Position numbers and translations under genes: made by a program
DNA from: Rostratula benghalensis
Lineage: Eukaryota; Chordata; Aves; Charadriiformes; Rostratulidae
DNA: 64,000 nucleotides
Reading direction: 5' to 3'
Assembly: GCA_013399305.1 (NCBI GenBank)
Contig: VXAI01000035.1
Span: 5,464,646 to 5,528,645 of the forward strand
The notes under the pieces: generated by a model
Database searches by the model: none
Seen by the model: the letters and a program-made list of their open reading frames with translations, nothing else
Told to the model about the DNA's origin: nothing
Shown here: piece after piece, positions 59,116 to 64,000 of the stretch
How the letters are laid out: each line of letters starts with the position of its first letter
Position numbering within the stretch: position 1 is the stretch's first letter

Positions 59116-62024
59116 AACTGATGTCATGAAGGCCTGTTTGTAGGAGACTTCTCATTTTTTATGCTGCTCTGCTCTCGAGACACAAAACTCTGCCATTTGA
59201 GCCATACTCTGCAGAACCTCAGCATCCATCAGCAGCTGTGGCCTGAGCTGCTTGTGAAAGAACCAGGGGCCACGGGGGGTTATTTTTGCTTGCATACCTG
59301 TTTTAGGCACCGTGAGCTTGTCCCTAAGTGCCCTGGACAGGCACGAGGTTCAGGACGAGCTGGGACAGATCCTTCCCGGAGTGTAACTTCAGGGGCCAGC
59401 TCAGCCTTTTCCAGCACCGAGCAAAAATGACGAAAAGCTGTTTTCAGTAATGCTGAACACAAGCTGAGAATTATGGCTCAGCCCTGGCGTACCCTCTCCT
59501 CTCAGCTGGCTCCAGCCTTGCCACTGGGAAGCTGCGGGAGGATGGACTGGTAGCAGATCCCCTCGCCTTGGCCTCCTGCCTCCGCCCTGGGAGAACAGTG
59601 CTGGGTGCCAAGGAGATATAATTACTCCTCAGGCCAGGACACGTTTATTTTTAGGCACGCCGGTGTGAGCTGGGGACACGGGCTGATCAGAAGTGTTTTC
59701 CCTGCTCTTTGCTACCTGCAAGGAAGGGTGTTTGACAGGGCTCGAGTGCAGGGCTGGAGGTGGCGTACCTGCTGCTGGCAACACGTGGGGCTCTGTTTTG
59801 ATAACATCCTGGGGGTGGTTATTGTGTAATAACAAGGAGTTAGGTCTGCTTATTAAAAAAAAAGATGTCTGTTTTGTTACTGCATCTTTGCTATAAAAGC
59901 AGTTGGGGAAAGGAGAGGAGAAGATGCCAAATTGATTGTTGGTTTAGTTACAGAGGAGGTTCATCATAACAGAGATAGTTGTACCATCAGATTCAACTCT
60001 TAATGTAAACCAGGGCCAGGAAGCAGTTTAGTCTGTTCCCCATAGTCTCAAAACCTCAAAACCACCGTGATTAAGTTCCTTCTCACCCACTTTGCACATC
60101 CAGCCAAACACCAAAGACGTAAACCAGAAGAATTTCCTGCCCCTCACATCACTTTATTTCTGTGTTCACACACACGGAAGAGAAATAACAAAATGATTTA
60201 TAAAGTTTAACCAAAACCAAGTTGTCAAGCCCGTGAAGCTTCAAAAACGGACAAGGGGAGAGGGAGGAGGGTATTTTTGGCCAGGCATGTGGAATTCATG
60301 TCCTGCCTGATACATGGTCACAGGGCTTGGGCAGCAGTGGCAGTGCTGGGCATCGCTGCCTGGAACAGCTGCCCCAGAGGACATGATGGTTTTCATCACC
60401 CCCAGTAAAACCAGAAGTCCAGAGAGGATGGGAAAGGGGTGCCAAACACCATTCAGGAAGGTTGCCCAGCACGGTATATACATGATAACGCCAAGCTGTG
60501 GGATTGCTGTGCTTTCTGCCCATGTAGCTGCAGCATGGGGTGTCCAAACCATGCTGGGCACCCACTGGTGACTGCCATGGGGGTCTCTGTGGCCCAGCCA
60601 GCACTAAGACAACGAATGTGGTGTTGAGGCATCACGATTCCTGTGGCTTTTCTGCTCCAAAACCAGCAGTGGTAGGCTGGAGAGGCCTCTGTGTTCAACC
60701 TTGATGGTTTATGCCGGAGATGATGGATGGCTCTGCTTGTAGGAGGAGGCTACACCTGCGGTTAGCTGGCAGCACGCACAGCTGTTTTGGGAAGCTGCCG
60801 TGCCGTGTCACCAGTGTGATTGACTAATTTGCTTCTCTTTTGATCTAGCAGAAAGCACTTGCCAGTTCTGGAAGAGGGAAGAAGGGAAAACCCCTCTCAC
60901 CTCCGTTGTGTTGTGTAAGCAGAGTGCTGTGGGCTGTGGTGAGAGCGTGCTCCTGGGTGGGGACAGAGAGAGTAAAGAACAGGACCAAGTCCAGCCTCTT
61001 GGGCAGGGATCAATGCTTGAGCTCTGCAGCTGGAGAAAAAAAAAAAGGGTGCTAATCCAGAGAGTGGGATGGGTGAGCTCTTTGTCGCAGCTTGGTTCTG
61101 GGAAATGAAGGGGTGCTGAGGGCATTGGCAACACTAGAAAATCATCAGGTGACTGAAGAGTTCATGGCACTGTAGATTCAAGAAGCTCAGAAGGTGGGGA
61201 GTGGGTTGCCCTCACTGAAAGCTAAAGGCGTGATGGGGTACCCTAGCAGCTCTGTTGTGTGGGTGCCAGTGTGTCCCTCTTCCTGCTGTGTTTCTCTGCC
61301 ACTGTTCTTCTGTGAGGATCGAATTAGCTGCCAGGATCAGAGCTGCGATCATACGATAGACCCACTGTTTTTAGGGTCAAGACTTTTTTAAGGGGACAGA
61401 GTACCAAAGACATTGAGCCAGGGAAAAGAATGAGTGTAAGGAAAATGATGACTAAACATCTGGTTTTTCCAAGGCCTGTCAGAATCTCTTTGGAAATTCC
61501 TGCATCATCTTGGCCCACATTGAGTAGCCTGAATGCAGCCACAACGAAGTGCAAACACGTCCTTTCATCCCCTCTTTATTGAAATTATCAGATCTTCTGT
61601 CTGGATTTGTATAGTACCTGCCAATAGGTACAATGCCATAGTGAGTTGTGAGCACAGGCTCAGATCTTCTGAGATACTTAGGTGCCTGTTTCAAATTTTT
61701 CCTGTTCAGTAGGAGCTCCTGCTTGCTTTGGAGATCTGGGTTTACACCACAGTGGACCACAAATAATCTTCCAGGCACACTTCAGACTTTTGCAAAAGAA
61801 TAAAATAATTTCTAAAGTCCATGTGCCTGCATTGCTAACCCCTCAGACACATTTTGATTTATTAGAGGACACAAATTTTAACCTTGAGCTTCCTTCTCAA
61901 TATTCATTTATTACTTTTTCCATTGTAGTTTACATTCCCTGTTGCTAAAACTAACAAAATGTTCATGTTAACAGAAAGTCTTCTCCCTACTGGGCCCCAA
62001 ATTAAACATTCCTGGAAAGGCAGG

Positions 62025-62100
62025 AGGCAATTGCTTTATTCTGCGTTGCGAATTAGCATGTTTGCATAACTTAATGGTCAGTGCATAAGGCAGGAATTCC
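62025..62100. promoter_or_regulatory. Candidate regulatory block with octamer/homeodomain cores
   Basis: GGCAATTGCTTTATTCTGCG, GCGAATTAGCATGTTTGCAT and AACTTAATGGTC lie next to one another. ATTAGCAT and TTTGCAT resemble POU octamer half sites. Nothing else in the region explains the sequence. Confidence 0.25.
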
Positions 62101-63072
62101 AGAAGAGATCAATCTTCAGTGCTGTGTTTGACTTCATGGGCCAAGCGTCCTCCTCTCTGTATGGCATCGCCTCGTAGGCTGCTGAAATGGCCTTCTGGTG
62201 TAGGGCTATCCATCACTGGCTTTGTGTCTGGTTTCTGTGAGGAAACCACAGAGAATGAAAATACGTCAAATACCCTACTGAAAAGCAGACTTATCACTTC
62301 TCAAAGCAGTAGCTCATCCCATTGAGAAAACCAGCTCCAGCTTATGAAGAAGAGTACTGAATTCTTCTACCTTTAGTGGACACTCCTCAAAAAACCATCT
62401 TTACCTCCAGCTGCAGCTCTCTTAGTGCTGTGAAACCATTTGAGGGATCTGGGGAAACTCCACTCCAGTGCCGCCGTATGTGTTGTCTCAGCTGCAGCGT
62501 ATGAGCTGCTTTGGAGGAGGAAACCACCCATGAGCATATTATTTCCTGTCCTGTGCTCTGCAGAATTTTCTTCTTTAAGAAAACAAGTCAGGATTCTTCC
62601 CGAATGTACATTTTTTGTGCGTGCTCAGAGTGCTTCCCTTGCCAAGTTGAGGCCTGATCCAGTCTCCGTCAGATAAAAGGAAAAAACTCCCGTGGACTTC
62701 CACAAGGGTGAAGGTCTAAAGGATAGGGTGTGTTTGGAAGAAGAAGAGGGGAGGTTACTGAGTAGGAAGAAGTATCACAAATATTTCTAAAATCAGGGCT
62801 GGTTTTATCAAGCTCACAAGGTGCTCATTGAAAGCATTACTGTTGCTTCACTATTACTGTTTATTTGTGTTAACAAATTATTGAGGCAATCATGGGCCAA
62901 GATCCAAATGGTTTAGCTGCCATACAAGCTAAAAACCCCAAAATAAACCCTCCCTAGGGAGTTTGTTGTCTCCAAGCAAGGTTTGTGCACCCTTCTTACC
63001 CATGAGCCTGTCTTATCCTACAGGGTGTTTCACTAAATCACCATGCACGTAGGACAATCTCGTGGCTAACAT

Positions 63073-63243
63073 AGCACTGGAACAGGTTGCCCAGAGAAGC
63101 TGTGGGGTCTCCTTCTCTGGAGATACTCAAAACCTGCCTGGACGCATTCCTGTCCAGCCTGCTCTGGGTGAACCTGGTTTGGCAAAGGGTTGGACTAGAT
63201 GATCTCTGAAGGTCTCTTCCAAACCCTACCATACTGTGATTTC
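63073..63243 (+). mobile_element. CR1 LINE 3' tail
   Basis: AGCACTGGAACAGGTTGCCC, GAAGCTGTGGGGTCTCC, CCTGCCTGGACGCATTCCTG, TTGGACTAGATGATCTCTGA and GGTCTCTTCCAAACCC are sense CR1. They cover the ORF2 terminus (HW-RLP-type codons at its start) and 3' UTR, ending at ACTGTGATT. It is the least diverged of the short tails. Confidence 0.9.
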
Positions 63244-64000
63244 CAGGGAAAGTTTGAGCTAGTAATTAAAATACGAAGACTCTCAGGTTCGTAAGCATGT
63301 CTTCCCATTGATGGAGCCCACCCTTCAAGTTTCCATCTAGATCCATCCAAAAATTCAGGGCACAGTTTCTCATAACAACTTATGGCAATCTAGGAATACA
63401 GAAGGATGGTTCCCTGAAGAGATGATAGGGCAGAATTACTGAATGGCCTCTCTCCTTCCTTTCTAATGGAGTTACTTCAAATTTGGGGGTTTTAAAAATT
63501 CCTAGAACTGATTAAACAAACATCTTTTTGCACCATAAATATTTACTGTCATTTCTTAGAACTGGTAATACCTAGTTTTAAGCATGCAGGATGTTAATAT
63601 TTTAAATATTTTTGCTAGTTTTGCTTCTTAGAAAATGTGCAGCCTTTTTGCCTCTTTATGGTACAGCCCCGCGCAGTATTTCTCAGATCAAGTCTAGGAA
63701 AGCTGGAATTATTCAGTCATCTCATTCCATTTCATTCTACTGCTATCTTAGTATTTCTTTCCAGCTGCTCCCCTCTTTCTTTTCTCCTTGCTGTGTTCAG
63801 TCACACCTCACAGCCAAGCAAGTTAAAATACCAGGCATTTGTCACTCTCTGGTAGTATTTTCTTATTGCTTTTTACTCAATGTTTTGTGCTTTTCCTTTT
63901 GAAGACACAATGGTAAGCTTCCCAGGCCGGCAGTAAATGTTTGTCTTTTATTGTTCAAATCCACTTAAAATCATGGCAATGTGCTTTAAGATTTTTTTTT
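63244..64000. other. Unique AT-rich DNA to the end of the window
   Basis: No gene is recognised. Frames at 63612-63902 and 63637-63855 overlap and lack domains. The window stops inside a T run (63992-64000). Confidence 0.5.

Larger units (their letters stand above)
55976..63072. other. Unique non-coding DNA with candidate regulatory blocks
   Basis: No gene is recognised. It contains the longest open frame of the window (57087-57656), a 13-base duplication at 58255-58280, candidate conserved blocks at 58850-59115 and 62025-62100, and two more GC-rich stretches (59490-59790 and 60280-60720). In the latter, three minus-strand frames of 81-106 codons overlap without recognisable domains. Confidence 0.5.

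Noticed and set aside
61570..61750. Segment with CTTAGGTGCCTG and GGAGATCTGGG, similar to the 18540 repeat
   Set aside because: The two phrases fit but the intervening sequence does not, so it was not listed as a separate element.
1..64000. Bacterial, phage or CRISPR-type systems
   Set aside because: No arrays, operons or prokaryotic gene density. CR1 and MIR elements place the sequence in an amniote nuclear genome.

Overview
This window looks like vertebrate nuclear DNA, almost certainly avian and otherwise sauropsid. The best evidence is its set of CR1 LINE fragments. They are 5'-truncated, share the CR1 3' end built on short ATTCTGTG/ATTCTATG units, and encode the C-terminal part of the CR1 ORF2 reverse-transcriptase protein. 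I see no bacterial-type operons, no ribosome-binding-site-spaced genes, no rRNA, tRNA or CRISPR array, and no protein-coding exon of a recognisable host gene. The open reading frames are short and mostly unstructured, as expected by chance in AT-rich DNA. I read the window as intergenic or deep-intronic sequence and cannot name the host locus.

Layout: 1-9 kb is unique AT-rich DNA with homopolymer tracts and one compact motif cluster (about 5.04-5.08 kb) resembling an enhancer core. A near full-length MIR-like SINE lies at 9.19-9.46 kb, followed by the longest CR1 copy (10.43-11.04 kb, minus strand). 11-29 kb is mostly unique, with a palindromic ancient repeat (18.5 kb), an older CR1 (21.55-21.83 kb) and a 74-bp-period duplication (23.1 kb). 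29-32.7 kb is repeat-rich: a reverse MIR fragment, two very old CR1/L3-type LINE 3' ends in the same orientation, and a younger CR1 (32.2-32.7 kb). At 40.1-40.8 kb three CR1 pieces are packed together, two head to tail. Another old LINE 3' end and a CR1 lie at 45.3-45.8 kb, a small CpG-rich patch at 47.4-47.56 kb, and CR1 tails at 49.4 and 63.1 kb. A MIR-like SINE lies at 55.8 kb. Several AT-rich blocks full of TAAT/ATTA cores (50.9-51.05, 54.4-54.5, 58.85-59.1, 62.0-62.1 kb) look like candidate conserved non-coding elements, though conservation cannot be tested here.

No gene network or novel system can be supported. The main content is a layered record of transposable elements (MIR and L3-like remnants, then avian CR1) around putative cis-regulatory DNA. 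Family assignments rest on my recognition of consensus-like stretches, not on alignment. Coordinates of decayed elements are good to roughly 10-40 bases.
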